Shown: one piece after another, positions 36,292 through 45,361 of the stretch
Layout: the number at the start of each line of letters is the position of its first letter
Position numbering within the stretch: position 1 is the stretch's first letter
NCBI GenBank assembly: GCA_004353515.1
Contig: SMNZ01000005.1
Coordinates: 372,001-436,000 of the forward strand
Direction: 5' to 3'
Length of the DNA stretch: 64,000 nucleotides
Origin: Alteromonadaceae bacterium M269
GTDB taxonomy: Bacteria; Pseudomonadota; Gammaproteobacteria; Enterobacterales; Alteromonadaceae
Made by a program: the position numbers and the translations under genes
The notes under the pieces: generated by a model
Told to the model about the DNA's origin: nothing
Database searches by the model: none
What the model saw: the letters and a program-made list of their open reading frames with translations, nothing else

Positions 36292-37107
36292 ATGCGAGCA
36301 CTTAATATTGACCCTAACGCTAAGGTAGCAGTCGTCACCGGTGCCAGTGGTGGGATTGGCCGCGCTTTGAGTATTGAGTTACTGGGCAAAAATCATGATA
36401 TGCAGGTTGTCGCGATAGGTCGTAATCAAGCTAAGTTGGATGAAGTTGTTAATGCATTCCCGAATAGAGTGACTGCGATAGCTTGTGACCTGACATCAAC
36501 CAAAGAAAGAGAAGCATTGCTAACATCTTTGAAGGCTCTCTCACAGATTGATTTTCTCATTCACTGTGCCGCCATGATCCACCCTTTAAAGCAGTTATCG
36601 GATATTAGTGAAGACGAGTGGCAAGTCGCTCAGACCTTGAATATTGATGTTCCACTGTTTATGACAACTGCTTTGCTCCCGAAAATGAAAAATGGTCGCG
36701 TGATGTTTTTGACTAGCGACTCAGAACTACAGCCCGTCGTGGGCGCTGGTCCATACTGTATTAACAAAAGTGCATTACATATGATGTGGCAATGCCTTAA
36801 AGCTGAGTATCAAGGCACGCAAAACAATATCAAGAATAGGTATTCCTCTAAAAGTATTCATTTTGGCTTGGTTGCGCCGGGCAATGTTGATACATCAATG
36901 CAACAAGCAATTCGTGAAACGGATAAGGCTATTTTGCCTCTGGCTCCCTTATTAGAACAAGCTTATCGACAAGGGCAATTGCTAAAACCCGAATATGTTG
37001 CACAGTTTTTACGCTGGTTATTGTGTGAAGTTGATTCAGAGCAATACAGCCAAAAAATTTGGAATATATACGCTGAGCTTTCTCACCAGAATTGGTTGAA
37101 AGCGTAG
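36292..37107 (+). CDS. Short-chain dehydrogenase/reductase
   Basis: 271 aa. NAD(P)-binding TGASGGIGRAL near the N-terminus, LIHCAAM, catalytic Ser in FLTSDSE, and YCINK as the YxxxK motif; LVAPGNVDTSM follows. Classical SDR of the sepiapterin/benzil reductase-like type; substrate unknown. AAAGGAG precedes the ATG. The FAD oxidase gene begins 10 bp after its stop, so the two form an operon. Confidence 0.9.
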   Translation: MRALNIDPNAKVAVVTGASGGIGRALSIELLGKNHDMQVVAIGRNQAKLDEVVNAFPNRVTAIACDLTSTKEREALLTSLKALSQIDFLIHCAAMIHPLKQLSDISEDEWQVAQTLNIDVPLFMTTALLPKMKNGRVMFLTSDSELQPVVGAGPYCINKSALHMMWQCLKAEYQGTQNNIKNRYSSKSIHFGLVAPGNVDTSMQQAIRETDKAILPLAPLLEQAYRQGQLLKPEYVAQFLRWLLCEVDSEQYSQKIWNIYAELSHQNWLKA

Positions 37108-37117
37108 GGTACTGACA

Positions 37118-38470
37118 GTGAATTCCACGCTCGTAAAAGCATTTAACTCACTAAGCACTGACATTAATGGCGACATTCACTTCCCTGGAACTGAACCTTA
37201 TAATCAAGCTTGCAAGCTATATAATGGCCGCGTTAAACGATCACCTCTGGTGATTATTCAACCTGAAAATACAGAAGATGTTTGTAAAGCAATAAAGTTT
37301 GCAGGGCAGCACAATCTTAAAGTGACAGCTAAAGGTGGAGGACACTCTGCCTGTGGAACTTGTTTGGTCGACAATGGGCTTGCTCTGGACATGTCGAAAA
37401 TGAAACGAATCGATATGTATCCGGAACAGCATCTCGTTAAGGTTTCTGCGGGAGTCCTGAATAAGGAATTAGACAGAGCGACACTCAAACACTCGCAAGC
37501 ATTACCTCTTGGTACTTGTGGTGATGTTGGTGTGATTGGCTCGACTATAGGTGGTGGAATCGGCTTTTTATCGCGTGCCTATGGCTTGGCTTGTGACAAT
37601 ATTATCTCGGCTTCCGTTATTAATGCAGAAGGGAAGCTACTGAATGTGAGTAGTGATGAGAACTCGGATTTATTGTGGGCACTGAAAGGTGGCGGCGGAA
37701 GCCAGTTAGGTATAGTGACGGATATCACCTACCGTACCTTCGATATGCCAGCTCGAGTATACGGCGGAACCATAGATTGGTCTTTAGAATATGGAAGTTA
37801 TATATTAAAGCGCTACAGCGATTTTATGCTGACCGCGCCAAATAATCATTTTCTCTACGCTTATATCTCATTTTCGGAAAAAGCTGATGCCAAAATTTCG
37901 GTTATGGGCTTTGCGATGGATAAACCTGAAGTTTGTGAAAAGCTATTTGCAGATATCAGTGCATGGTGCCCTAACGCAGAAACGAATTTAGGTTTTAGGA
38001 ATTATCTGGATGTTCAGTCAAATAATTATGCTGACGGCTTGGCTATTTATTGGAAAAATGGTGTTGTTCAGTCAGGGCTCTCCGATGAGTTTTGCCAAAG
38101 TTTGGTGGAGTGTTTTGAAGCCTGTCCAAGCTTAAGCGGCGGTATTATGCTGGATCCTTTAGGTGGAGCGATCAGCAATATTGGTGAAACTGATACAGCA
38201 TTTTGCCATCGAAACTCGACCTTCATTTGTAGTGTCACAGGGTTAGCGCTAGGCGATAAGATCTCGCCAGAGGTTGAACGGTGGGTACAAGAAAGTCACG
38301 CTAAACTATCTAAGCATTATAACGGGTTAGTATACGCTAACTACGAAGATGTTGAGATTAATGAAGTAAGTCATTACTTTGGACAAAATAAAGAAAAATT
38401 AAGAAGTTTAAAAAGTAGATTTGATCCAAGTGGGATCTTTTATGGCAGCTTAGGACGTGAAAATAGTTGA
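37118..38470 (+). CDS. FAD-linked oxidase (BBE/6-hydroxynicotine oxidase-like)
   Basis: 450 aa, GTG start at 37118 with AGGG upstream. FAD-binding PCMH domain: GGGHSACG supplies the His for 8-alpha covalent linkage, and LGTCGDVGVIGSTIGGGIG has a Cys where bicovalent berberine-bridge-type enzymes have theirs, so FAD may be doubly attached (inference). A C-terminal BBE-like end (FDPSGIFYGSLG) is present. It probably oxidises an alcohol or amine and reduces oxygen. No signal peptide. Operon partner of the SDR. Confidence 0.88.
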   Translation: MNSTLVKAFNSLSTDINGDIHFPGTEPYNQACKLYNGRVKRSPLVIIQPENTEDVCKAIKFAGQHNLKVTAKGGGHSACGTCLVDNGLALDMSKMKRIDMYPEQHLVKVSAGVLNKELDRATLKHSQALPLGTCGDVGVIGSTIGGGIGFLSRAYGLACDNIISASVINAEGKLLNVSSDENSDLLWALKGGGGSQLGIVTDITYRTFDMPARVYGGTIDWSLEYGSYILKRYSDFMLTAPNNHFLYAYISFSEKADAKISVMGFAMDKPEVCEKLFADISAWCPNAETNLGFRNYLDVQSNNYADGLAIYWKNGVVQSGLSDEFCQSLVECFEACPSLSGGIMLDPLGGAISNIGETDTAFCHRNSTFICSVTGLALGDKISPEVERWVQESHAKLSKHYNGLVYANYEDVEINEVSHYFGQNKEKLRSLKSRFDPSGIFYGSLGRENS

Positions 38471-38539
38471 AAATTAGCCTGTTCCTAGGGAGCAGTATTC
38501 AGGGCAAATTACCGAGCTGAGGATAATCTAATATTGAAG

Positions 38540-38605
38540 TCAGGACCGAAGAATTTCCTTTTAAGTGTGAAGTATTTCTACTTAAAAAGAGAATTCCGAT
38601 CCTGA
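38540..38605. terminator. Long imperfect hairpin between convergent genes
   Basis: Outer arms TCAGGA/TCCTGA and inner CTTTTAAGT/ACTTAAAAAG with GAATT pairings between. It lies between the stop of the FAD oxidase (38470) and the stop of the PEP-CTERM gene (38621) and could end transcription from both sides. There is also a CAGTATTCAGG/CCTGAATACTGG pair reaching back to 38491. Confidence 0.55.
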
Positions 38606-38620
38606 ATACTGGTATGGCGT

Positions 38621-39310
38621 TTACTTCAATTGATACTTTCTAACGAATATGGTAGATAGCGCGAAAAGAGCAAGTAAAAATATACCGCTAGGCTCAGGAA
38701 TATTAGCTGTCACCGTTGGGGCGAAAGCGATATTCGATGATGCTCCCGAACTGAGAGTGTCTCCACCTACACTATCGAATAATGTAAATACTAGACCAAA
38801 GCTTTGTCGTTCCCCCCTAATAACTTCTTGCGCGTAATTTAACAATGCTGTGTTATTAAATGTATTGAGTCCTGTTCTTAGTGTCCCTGTTCTAAATAAA
38901 AACTCATCTACATCGGGACGATTGTTAAAGGTAATGCTGTTTTCGTCAAAGATTGAATCTTGCGCAAAAACGTTAAATCCACCTGGCTCCCGTTGAGTGT
39001 CCCCCTGAAAAATGGACAAACTAAAATCTGATAGGAATAAATCAGTTGTGAGGTTTGATAAATCAAAAGAGAGGTAGGCTATCCTCGTTCCTGGTGATGC
39101 TGCCGGTGTTATAGAAGTTGAAAGATCGGCGGTGTCGGAACGTCCGACTCTTAAAATAGTCTCTGAACCAAAGTTACGATCGGGGTCACCTGAGTTGACG
39201 AAAGCATCAGCTGAAGTGGTTATTGTTATTAGTGATGCATAAGCTGGTGAGCACAAGAATAGTGCTAAGGTTAGTATTTTGAGGGGGGTGAAACGAAAAG
39301 TAATATACAT
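38621..39310 (-). CDS. PEP-CTERM protein with DNRLRE-like domain
   Basis: 229 aa. Signal peptide (about 1-25, ending PAYA), a beta-rich domain beginning ITTSADAFVNSGDPDRNFGSE, the form of the DNRLRE domain, and a C-terminal PEP-CTERM signal (PEP at 205-207, hydrophobic helix, then RKYQLK). PEP-CTERM proteins are cut by an exosortase (XrtA type) and usually go with exopolysaccharide loci. None is in the window, so the processing enzyme must be elsewhere. AAGGA precedes the ATG. Confidence 0.88.
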   Translation of the reverse strand: MYITFRFTPLKILTLALFLCSPAYASLITITTSADAFVNSGDPDRNFGSETILRVGRSDTADLSTSITPAASPGTRIAYLSFDLSNLTTDLFLSDFSLSIFQGDTQREPGGFNVFAQDSIFDENSITFNNRPDVDEFLFRTGTLRTGLNTFNNTALLNYAQEVIRGERQSFGLVFTLFDSVGGDTLSSGASSNIAFAPTVTANIPEPSGIFLLALFALSTIFVRKYQLK

Positions 39311-39475
39311 TTGTAATTCCTTTGCAAAGTAATAAGAAGTTGAATGGGCCAGTCAATGGTTAGTATTTTTCTGACCGTCTTATGTATCTGCTTTTCTTAG
39401 GAATTCTTAATTAAGATAAGTTTCTTGGAAGCTTAATTGGGAAGGGTGAAAATATGGAAAGCTTGTTAAGTTTTA

Positions 39476-39497
39476 GGGGCAGTTGTTAGGCTGCCCC
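39476..39497 (-). terminator. Possible terminator of the YebC/YeeN-like gene
   Basis: 7-bp G/C stem (GGGGCAG / CTGCCCC) with an 8-nt loop, 18 bp past the stop at 39515. It is followed on the minus strand by TAAAACTT, a weak U-tract. Confidence 0.45.
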
Positions 39498-39514
39498 ATG
39501 CATTGTCGTCGTTC

Positions 39515-40237
39515 TTACCTAACAACGATAGCGTTGTGATACACGTCTTGAACGTCGTCGCAGTCTTCAAGCATGTCCATAAACTTGTCAAATAGTGCAA
39601 CGTCATCACCTGAAACTTCGGTTTCTGTTTGAGGAACAAAAGTGATCTCTTCGACGTCAAACGCAATGTCTGGCATTGCAGCTGTGAGCGCGCTTCTTAC
39701 TGCAAAGAACTCAGTGTGAGGGGCAAAAACAGTGGTAACGCCTTCTTCACATTCCACGTCAGTGACGTCGACATCAGCTTCCATCAGTATCTCCAGGATG
39801 GCGTCTTCGTCATCGCCTTTGAATGAGATAATTGCCTGATGATCAAACATATGCGCAACCGCACCCGGAGCGCCGATTTTGGCATTAGTTTTGGTGAAGC
39901 AGTTACGAACATCAGTAATTGTGCGGTTGTTATTGTCTGTTAAGCAATCAACGATAACCATGCAGCTTCCTGGGCCATAACCTTCATAGCGTGCTGGGTG
40001 GAAGTCTTCACCTGCACCGCCTTTGGCTTTTTCTATGGCTTTCTCGATAACGTGGCTTGGAACTTGGTCTTTTTTAGCTTTATCAATGAGACGACGCAAA
40101 GCAAGGTTAGCTTCAGGATCTGGCGATCCATTTTTGGCACATACGTATATCTCTTTTCCGTACTTAGAGTAAACTTTGGTTTTGGCGCCCGCCGTTTTAG
40201 CCATTGCAACTTTGCGAACTTCGTACTTTCTTCCCAT
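39515..40237 (-). CDS. YebC/PmpR-family protein (YeeN-like)
   Basis: 240 aa from the ATG at 40237 (GAGG at 9 nt). Whole-length match to the family by eye: [67 protein letters not shown], and VYHNAIVV at the end. The start MGRKYEV and the K-rich N-terminus resemble E. coli YeeN more than YebC. YebC-type proteins were long called transcription regulators; recent work links them to translation through proline stretches (recollection). Confidence 0.92.
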   Translation of the reverse strand: MGRKYEVRKVAMAKTAGAKTKVYSKYGKEIYVCAKNGSPDPEANLALRRLIDKAKKDQVPSHVIEKAIEKAKGGAGEDFHPARYEGYGPGSCMVIVDCLTDNNNRTITDVRNCFTKTNAKIGAPGAVAHMFDHQAIISFKGDDEDAILEILMEADVDVTDVECEEGVTTVFAPHTEFFAVRSALTAAMPDIAFDVEEITFVPQTETEVSGDDVALFDKFMDMLEDCDDVQDVYHNAIVVR

Positions 40238-40312
40238 CGATTGGAGCCTCAAAAAAAACTTGCGTGGGATTCTATACCAATTGATTGGATAAATTAACCA
40301 TCACTCAGGCTA

Positions 40313-40341
40313 TATAGCTAAATCACTATTAAATGCGATAT
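40313..40341. repeat. Solo end of the 52076-52342 element
   Basis: TATAGCTAAATCACTATTAA and the following ATGCGAT match the terminal repeat of the MITE-like element at 52076-52342, with one difference. No partner end is seen nearby, so this is a relic or a solo terminal repeat. Confidence 0.5.
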
Positions 40342-40382
40342 TCGGCGGGATTGAAAATGAATGAAGACAAGGCAGGTAGATG

Positions 40383-40423
40383 TTGGCTTGGTGGGGCCAA
40401 GTCAAATCTGGCTCCTACAGGAC
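40383..40423. repeat. Hairpin and inverted GTAGGAGC (REP-like) motif
   Basis: GGCTTGG/CCAAGTC forms a small hairpin, followed by GGCTCCTACAG, the reverse complement of the CTGTAGGAGC end of the repeat at 28311. It is directly downstream of arfB and may also act at its 3' end. Confidence 0.4.
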
Positions 40424-40852
40424 TTTGCCACGTAAGCTCTTAACATTGCTTCGTCTCGTTTTATTATCTAAACGGCGTATGCGTGAGGCTTTGGTTGGTT
40501 TAGTCGGTCTTCTGGCTTTTTGAACAATAGCAACACTTTTGATTAGCTGCACCAAACGCTCTATGGCATCGACTCTATTGCGCTCTTGCGTTCGGTGTTG
40601 TTGCGCTTTAAGAATAATTATTCCTTCTTTCGTGATACGTTTATCTTTCAGTCTTAACAGGCCTTGTTTATAAAAGTCAGGTAAGGATGACGCGTTGATA
40701 TCAAAGCGCAAATGGATTGCAGACGAAACTTTATTCACATTTTGTCCGCCAGCACCTTGCGCTCTGATCGCTGATAGCTCGATCTCTTCTTCTTTTAGTG
40801 TTACCGAGTTGGAGATAACAAGGTAATCGGGCTCGTCATTCATGGTATTCAT
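40415..40852 (-). CDS. arfB: Alternative ribosome-rescue factor ArfB
   Basis: 145 aa from the ATG at 40852. Releases peptidyl-tRNA on stalled non-stop ribosomes. RF-type GGQ at 35-37 (AIRAQGAGGQNVNKVSSAIHL), and the basic C-terminal tail rich in Arg/Lys (KARRPTKPTKASRIRRLDNKTRR) that enters the mRNA channel. The stop of the upstream SDR reads TAACATG into this start, suggesting reinitiation; earlier in-frame starts (40885 TTG, 40876 ATG) overlap the SDR gene. Length matches E. coli ArfB. Confidence 0.93.
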   Translation of the reverse strand: MNTMNDEPDYLVISNSVTLKEEEIELSAIRAQGAGGQNVNKVSSAIHLRFDINASSLPDFYKQGLLRLKDKRITKEGIIILKAQQHRTQERNRVDAIERLVQLIKSVAIVQKARRPTKPTKASRIRRLDNKTRRSNVKSLRGKVL

Positions 40853-40853
40853 G

Positions 40854-41618
40854 TTAGCGAACGTAGGATGCGCCATTGACGTCAATTGTTGCGCCTGTCA
40901 TGTGTCTTACAACATCAGAGCATAGGAAAGCAGCGGTTTCACCAATTTCTTCAGGCTGCGCTAAATCACCCAGTGGAATTTCACGTGTTGCTTCTTCGTG
41001 TCCCATTTCGTTGAGGATATTAGTAGCAAGATCGGTTTCGGTAAAACCAGGGGTGATTGCAAAGGCGAGGATATTTTCTTTTGCAAAGCCTCTAGCAATC
41101 GACTTTGTTAATGCCAGCATACCACCTTTGGCAGCTGCATAGTGCATGTAGTCTGGTCCGTCACCTCTGTGTCCTGCTCGGCTGGCAATATTAATGATAC
41201 GACCGCCCGATTGCCTTGAACGGAAATGGTTAATTGCATCGCGACACAAGTCTGCTGCCGCCACTAAGTTAAGTTGTAAGGTATTGCCCCAAGTGTCAGA
41301 CCATAGCTCGTCATCGGCTTCAACACCTGCGGTATATTGAGTTCCCGCATTGTTGATAACCACATCTATAGTATGCATCTCTGCTAACACTTCTTTCCAC
41401 ATGACACTTGCTGCGCCCGGTTGTGTCAGGTCGGCTTGGAACATTCTGTGTGAGTCTGGGTTTTCCATGGCTTGGATAACTTGCTCAGTTTTCTCACGGT
41501 TATTTGCGTAATGCAACGCAACGCGAGCTCCTTGTTTAGCAACAGCTATTGCAATGGCAGCTCCTATGCCTCTTGAAGCGCCAGTAACGAGTATATTTTT
41601 TCCTGAAAGCACAGACAT
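40854..41618 (-). CDS. Short-chain dehydrogenase (FabG-like)
   Basis: 254 aa from the ATG at 41618 (AGGA upstream; frame open to 41657). GASRGIGAAIA, DVVINNAGTQYT, INIASRAGHRGDGPDYMHYAAAKGG (Ser-Tyr-Lys), ITPGFTETDLAT and a C-terminal MTGATIDVNGASYVR: complete classical SDR of the 3-oxoacyl-ACP reductase type. Substrate unknown. Its stop is adjacent to the arfB start. Confidence 0.9.
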   Translation of the reverse strand: MSVLSGKNILVTGASRGIGAAIAIAVAKQGARVALHYANNREKTEQVIQAMENPDSHRMFQADLTQPGAASVMWKEVLAEMHTIDVVINNAGTQYTAGVEADDELWSDTWGNTLQLNLVAAADLCRDAINHFRSRQSGGRIINIASRAGHRGDGPDYMHYAAAKGGMLALTKSIARGFAKENILAFAITPGFTETDLATNILNEMGHEEATREIPLGDLAQPEEIGETAAFLCSDVVRHMTGATIDVNGASYVR

Positions 41619-42082
41619 ATTCCTAGGTTTGTCATAAATTGGGCTTAAACTTACCAAATATCAGCCATCAGAAATAGTAACTAACAGTGCTCTGTATCTT
41701 TAATGAGTATCAGTTGATGTTTACAGAGAAATCAAACATGTGCTCTTCCTGGGTGAGATTTGCTTTTTGCGCAAAGGTTAGTAACAAAGTTTGTATTGAA
41801 TCAGATGTAACAAAAAAATTATTCTGCAAAGGAACTTATCGGGCCATTAACCTGCCAAAGTTCATGAGTTGGTTGATCTAAGGTGCTAACTTTCTGAACG
41901 AAATACATACAAAGGTAAATGTATTTTGATAATGATAAGATAAACTACTCAGAGAAAATGTTCTGTATTGCAATTCTAATTCTGAATTTAACATGAACTT
42001 GAGGCTGGAAGCCTTGATCATGAAACTAAATGCTACTTAATATTAAGCAGACGAATTCTTGAAAGAAATCAAGGTGAATATA
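41619..42082. other. Upstream region of the channel/vWA operon
   Basis: 464 bp with no convincing gene; a 64-codon plus frame (41687-41881) is Cys-rich with no family pattern. GATAATGATAAG at 41928-41939 resembles half of a Fur-type site, but this is weak. The operon promoter must be here, since the neighbouring gene to the left is on the other strand. Confidence 0.35.
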
Positions 42083-42613
42083 ATGCGCTTAGTCATATTA
42101 CTATCGACTCTAACAATGACCGGGTTTTTGGCTGGCTGTGCGAGTGCACAGGCTCAATCTCATGAAAGTGCATCTTCACAAAGTGTTACTGACTGTACAA
42201 ACCTGACGCTTGATGGACGTGGGGATGATGAGTTAACCAAGGAAGAACGGATTAAAAAGTTAGAAGGTACGTTATACGACTCGGTTGACCGCTATGACAC
42301 TTGTTTAGGGCAGGCTATCGCTGCTGGTGGCGGAGGTGGAGCCGGTGGAGGCGCTGGTGCAGGAACTGGAAACCAGGGGGAAGGCAGTGGGAGCGGCGGT
42401 TCTGCAAGTACGACTGAAGAGCCAGTGACAGAAGTCCCTCCTCAGGAACAGGATATCCCTGAGACTGAAGCCAGTGGAAATGTACCTAAAGATATTCCTC
42501 CGGCAGACAATGATTCTGTCTTACAAAGACAAATCAGAGAGTTAGCAATGAAAGAGAAAGACCCGAAGAAGAGAGAAGAACTTTGGGATCTGTATCGGAA
42601 GTATAAAAAATAA
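42083..42613 (+). CDS. Lipoprotein with glycine-rich linker (first gene of operon)
   Basis: 176 aa from the ATG at 42083 (AAGGTG upstream; frame open to a TTG at 42059). Lipoprotein signal with lipobox LAGC. After the Cys comes a short domain with two further Cys (TDCTNL, YDTCLGQA) that may pair, an almost pure Gly/Ala/Ser linker of about 30 residues, an acidic Pro/Glu part, and a charged C-terminal helix (MKEKDPKKREELWDLYRKYKK). Family unknown. It probably bridges a membrane and a partner through the flexible linker. Confidence 0.75.
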   Translation: MRLVILLSTLTMTGFLAGCASAQAQSHESASSQSVTDCTNLTLDGRGDDELTKEERIKKLEGTLYDSVDRYDTCLGQAIAAGGGGGAGGGAGAGTGNQGEGSGSGGSASTTEEPVTEVPPQEQDIPETEASGNVPKDIPPADNDSVLQRQIRELAMKEKDPKKREELWDLYRKYKK

Positions 42614-42695
42614 TTAAAATTTGGCGGCTGATTCTGGCTGTCAGATGGGCTTTATTCAGCTATACATAAAGCCAGTTCAACAAAGGAAATAAACA

Positions 42696-43922
42696 ATGAG
42701 CAAACGCTTTTTATTGTGGATGATGTTAAGTAGCCTCGTCGTACTTAGTGGTTGTCAAACGACGGGACGTTCAAGTACAGCTGTTGGACCGAGTGTCGGA
42801 CCGACGGTAGCGACGCCTCTGGGGGAAGAGAAAAAAAACTATAACATCAATTCTAATATCTTCCTTGATGTTGCTATTCCTGTTTTCGATCCTGGTATTC
42901 CAGAAGATTTAGATAAGTTAGAAAAAGATTCAATTTGGCCACAACTGAGACGGGCAGAAGCGAACAGGTTCTCATTGATGACCAAAGAAGCGCTTCAGAA
43001 AACCGGTGTTTTCGGTTCGGTCAGTGTAGCGCCGTCACCACAAGTGACATCAGAGCTTTATGTACTAGGTAAGATCATTGAATCTAATAGTGAAGATGTC
43101 GAAATAAGCATCGAAGTTGTTGATATCAGTGGTAGACGTTGGGGCAAGGAGACCTTTAAACATCGTGTTAGTCCTGGGTTTTATCGGGATAAAAGAAACG
43201 ATGGTGAGGATTCATACGGCCCCATTTTTGAAGATATTGCAGACCATGTTGTTAGCTTGTTGAAGCGCAAAAGAGAAGCACAAAAGGAAGAGCTGAAACA
43301 CATTGCTGATATTCGTTTTGCCCAAAGCTTCTCACCGGAAGCTTTCTCTCAGCATATAACGACAGATAGAAACGGTTATGTTTCACTCGTTAGCTTGCCA
43401 GCTGAAAATGACCCCGCGTATAGCCGTATTCGTCCGCTACGTGTTCAAGATCAGCTATTTCTAGACCGTATTCAATCTCAATACGAAGGCTTTTCTGCGA
43501 AAGTCGATGAGAGTTATCTGACTTGGCAGGAAGAGACTTTGCCTGTGATTTTGGATGCAAAAAAAGCGAAAAGGCAGTCTGTTGCAAGAGGTATTTTAGG
43601 AGCTGTACTTATAGGTGCAGCGGTTGCAGGGGCAGTAGATAGCGACTCTTCTGGATTGCAGGATGTTGCTACAGTAGGCGCGGCTATTGGTGGTGGTTTG
43701 TTAGTAAAATCAGCACTTGATAAAAACCGAGAAGCGAAAGTTCATTCAGCAACTATAGATGAGCTTGGAGAGTCTCTTGATATTGAGATTGACCCACAGC
43801 TAGTTGAGCTTGAAGACAAGACCATTGAGTTAACGGGTACAGCGCAAGAGCAGTACACTCAGTGGAAGTCCCACTTGAAGAAAATTTACGAGCTTGAGCA
43901 AACTCCTGACGTTGAATTATAA
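42696..43922 (+). CDS. Lipoprotein with CsgG/FlgO-like N-terminal half
   Basis: 408 aa. Lipobox LSGC at about 17-20. Residues about 50-190 resemble CsgG/FlgO/TolB-N-type folds (FLDVAIPVFDPGIP, ANRFSLMTKEALQKTGVFGSVSV, ELYVLGKIIESNSEDVEISIEVVD). The middle is charged. Two glycine-rich hydrophobic stretches (GILGAVLIGAAVAGAV and VGAAIGGGLLVKSAL, about 290-335) could be membrane-inserting or a glycine zipper. A helical C-terminus follows. Good ribosome site (AAAGGAAA). Probably an outer-membrane-associated component. Confidence 0.7.
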   Translation: MSKRFLLWMMLSSLVVLSGCQTTGRSSTAVGPSVGPTVATPLGEEKKNYNINSNIFLDVAIPVFDPGIPEDLDKLEKDSIWPQLRRAEANRFSLMTKEALQKTGVFGSVSVAPSPQVTSELYVLGKIIESNSEDVEISIEVVDISGRRWGKETFKHRVSPGFYRDKRNDGEDSYGPIFEDIADHVVSLLKRKREAQKEELKHIADIRFAQSFSPEAFSQHITTDRNGYVSLVSLPAENDPAYSRIRPLRVQDQLFLDRIQSQYEGFSAKVDESYLTWQEETLPVILDAKKAKRQSVARGILGAVLIGAAVAGAVDSDSSGLQDVATVGAAIGGGLLVKSALDKNREAKVHSATIDELGESLDIEIDPQLVELEDKTIELTGTAQEQYTQWKSHLKKIYELEQTPDVEL

Positions 43923-43933
43923 GGAAACCGCAT

Positions 43934-45361
43934 TTGTTAGATGATGCCTTAAAGGATCAAAAGAAAAACGCTAATCAACAATACGCCAAAATAGGTAAAG
44001 CACTGGCAGTTTTAGCTGCTGTAGTAGTGCTTGCTGTTGTTGGCAAAACATTTATTAGCTCCCCTGCACCTGAAGATGTCGTGAACAGTGAGCCTGTTCC
44101 TTCAGTTGCTGGCACAACTAATGTCGATAACGAACAAGCGCGAGATGAGTTTAAGCGTGCATTAGCTGATTTCGACCAGAGTTATACAGATGCAATGGCA
44201 AGCCAAGCACTGGCACGCTGGGCACCTGATGAGCTGCAACAAACCAAAGATGTTTATGACAAAGCGGTCAGTGCATTTGCTGGTAGTCGTTATGTCGATG
44301 CTCTGCAGGCAATAGAGACTGCTCATAAAGACGCACAAGGCTTAGTTAATCGATGGGATCAGGCGTTTCAAGAATCCTTCAGGCAAGCACAAGATGCGTT
44401 TGAAAATAACGAATCGCGTAAGGCTGACTTGCATCTAACACAAGCGCTTAAGTTAAAGCCTGATAATACAGATGCTCTGGCCTTGAAGCAGCGACTATCT
44501 AAGCTTCCGGATATTGAACAGCTACTCGAAGACGTCAGAATTGCACAAACTGAGAATAGCTTGGAACGTGAAGTCGAAGCGATACGTAAGATTATCGAGC
44601 TAGACCCTGCTAGAACTGAAATGGCGCAGCGTCTTGCTGTGGTTAATGAAGCACTTAAGAAAGCTGAATATCAACGTCATATTTCGCAAGGGATGTCAGC
44701 GTTAAATAACGGGCAACTGAGCCAAGCGCAAAATGCGCTGACTAAGGCTAAAAGGCTCTATCCCAATAACAAAGAAGTTCAGGTTTTGGAAACGGAGATC
44801 GCTGCGCAATCCGCCAGCAATCAGCGTCAGATTTGGCGAGACCAAATAAAAGATCTTGTTAATCAGGATGACTGGCAAAACGTATTAGCCATCTCAGAGC
44901 GAGCAAAAAAAGCTTTCCCAACGGATAAGCAGTTTGTCGATTCCTCGGCACTTGCTAATGATATCTTGTCACGCTCTCAACGCATCGACCGATATTTAGC
45001 CCAGCCAGATCGTCTCAAAGACTCGGGTATTCACGCCAATGCAACCGCTTTTGCAGAAGCTTCTCAAGAAGTTGCTCAAAACAGCTTAGGGCTTGTTTTA
45101 AAGTTGGAACAATTCAATGCGGTGCTGGAGACTTTCGCAGAACCCGTTCCTGTTCTAGTTAAATCGGATGGTAAAACCAATATTGTTGTCGTTGGTACAG
45201 GTCGAGTTGGGATGACGAAAGAAAAGTCTATAGAACTCAAAGCTGGGACTTATGTTTTTGAAGGAAGCCGCAAGGGGTATCGCAATGTTAGAGTGACACT
45301 AACTGTAGATCCTTTTGCAGAAAATCAAGAAGTGACGGTAGTGTGTAATGAACGAATTTGA
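43934..45361 (+). CDS. Membrane-anchored TPR protein
   Basis: 475 aa with a TTG start at 43934 (AAGGA at 8 nt; no in-frame ATG before the membrane helix). One N-terminal helix (about 25-45), then about 380 residues of TPR-like helices with patterns such as ALKLKPDNTDALALKQRL, IIELDPARTEMAQRL and AKRLYPNNKEVQVLETEI. The C-terminal 80 residues are a beta sandwich of PEGA type (VGMTKEKSIELKAGTYVFEGSRKGYRNVRV). Predicted periplasmic scaffold. Its 3' end overlaps the next gene by 14 bp. Confidence 0.78.
   Translation: MLDDALKDQKKNANQQYAKIGKALAVLAAVVVLAVVGKTFISSPAPEDVVNSEPVPSVAGTTNVDNEQARDEFKRALADFDQSYTDAMASQALARWAPDELQQTKDVYDKAVSAFAGSRYVDALQAIETAHKDAQGLVNRWDQAFQESFRQAQDAFENNESRKADLHLTQALKLKPDNTDALALKQRLSKLPDIEQLLEDVRIAQTENSLEREVEAIRKIIELDPARTEMAQRLAVVNEALKKAEYQRHISQGMSALNNGQLSQAQNALTKAKRLYPNNKEVQVLETEIAAQSASNQRQIWRDQIKDLVNQDDWQNVLAISERAKKAFPTDKQFVDSSALANDILSRSQRIDRYLAQPDRLKDSGIHANATAFAEASQEVAQNSLGLVLKLEQFNAVLETFAEPVPVLVKSDGKTNIVVVGTGRVGMTKEKSIELKAGTYVFEGSRKGYRNVRVTLTVDPFAENQEVTVVCNERI

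Noticed and set aside
41687-41881. 64-codon plus-strand frame upstream of the channel operon
   Set aside because: Cys-rich random-looking sequence, no clear ribosome site and no family pattern.
41928-41945. GATAATGATAAG resembling a Fur box
   Set aside because: Matches only about two of three hexamers in an AT-rich region; nothing in the operon suggests iron control.
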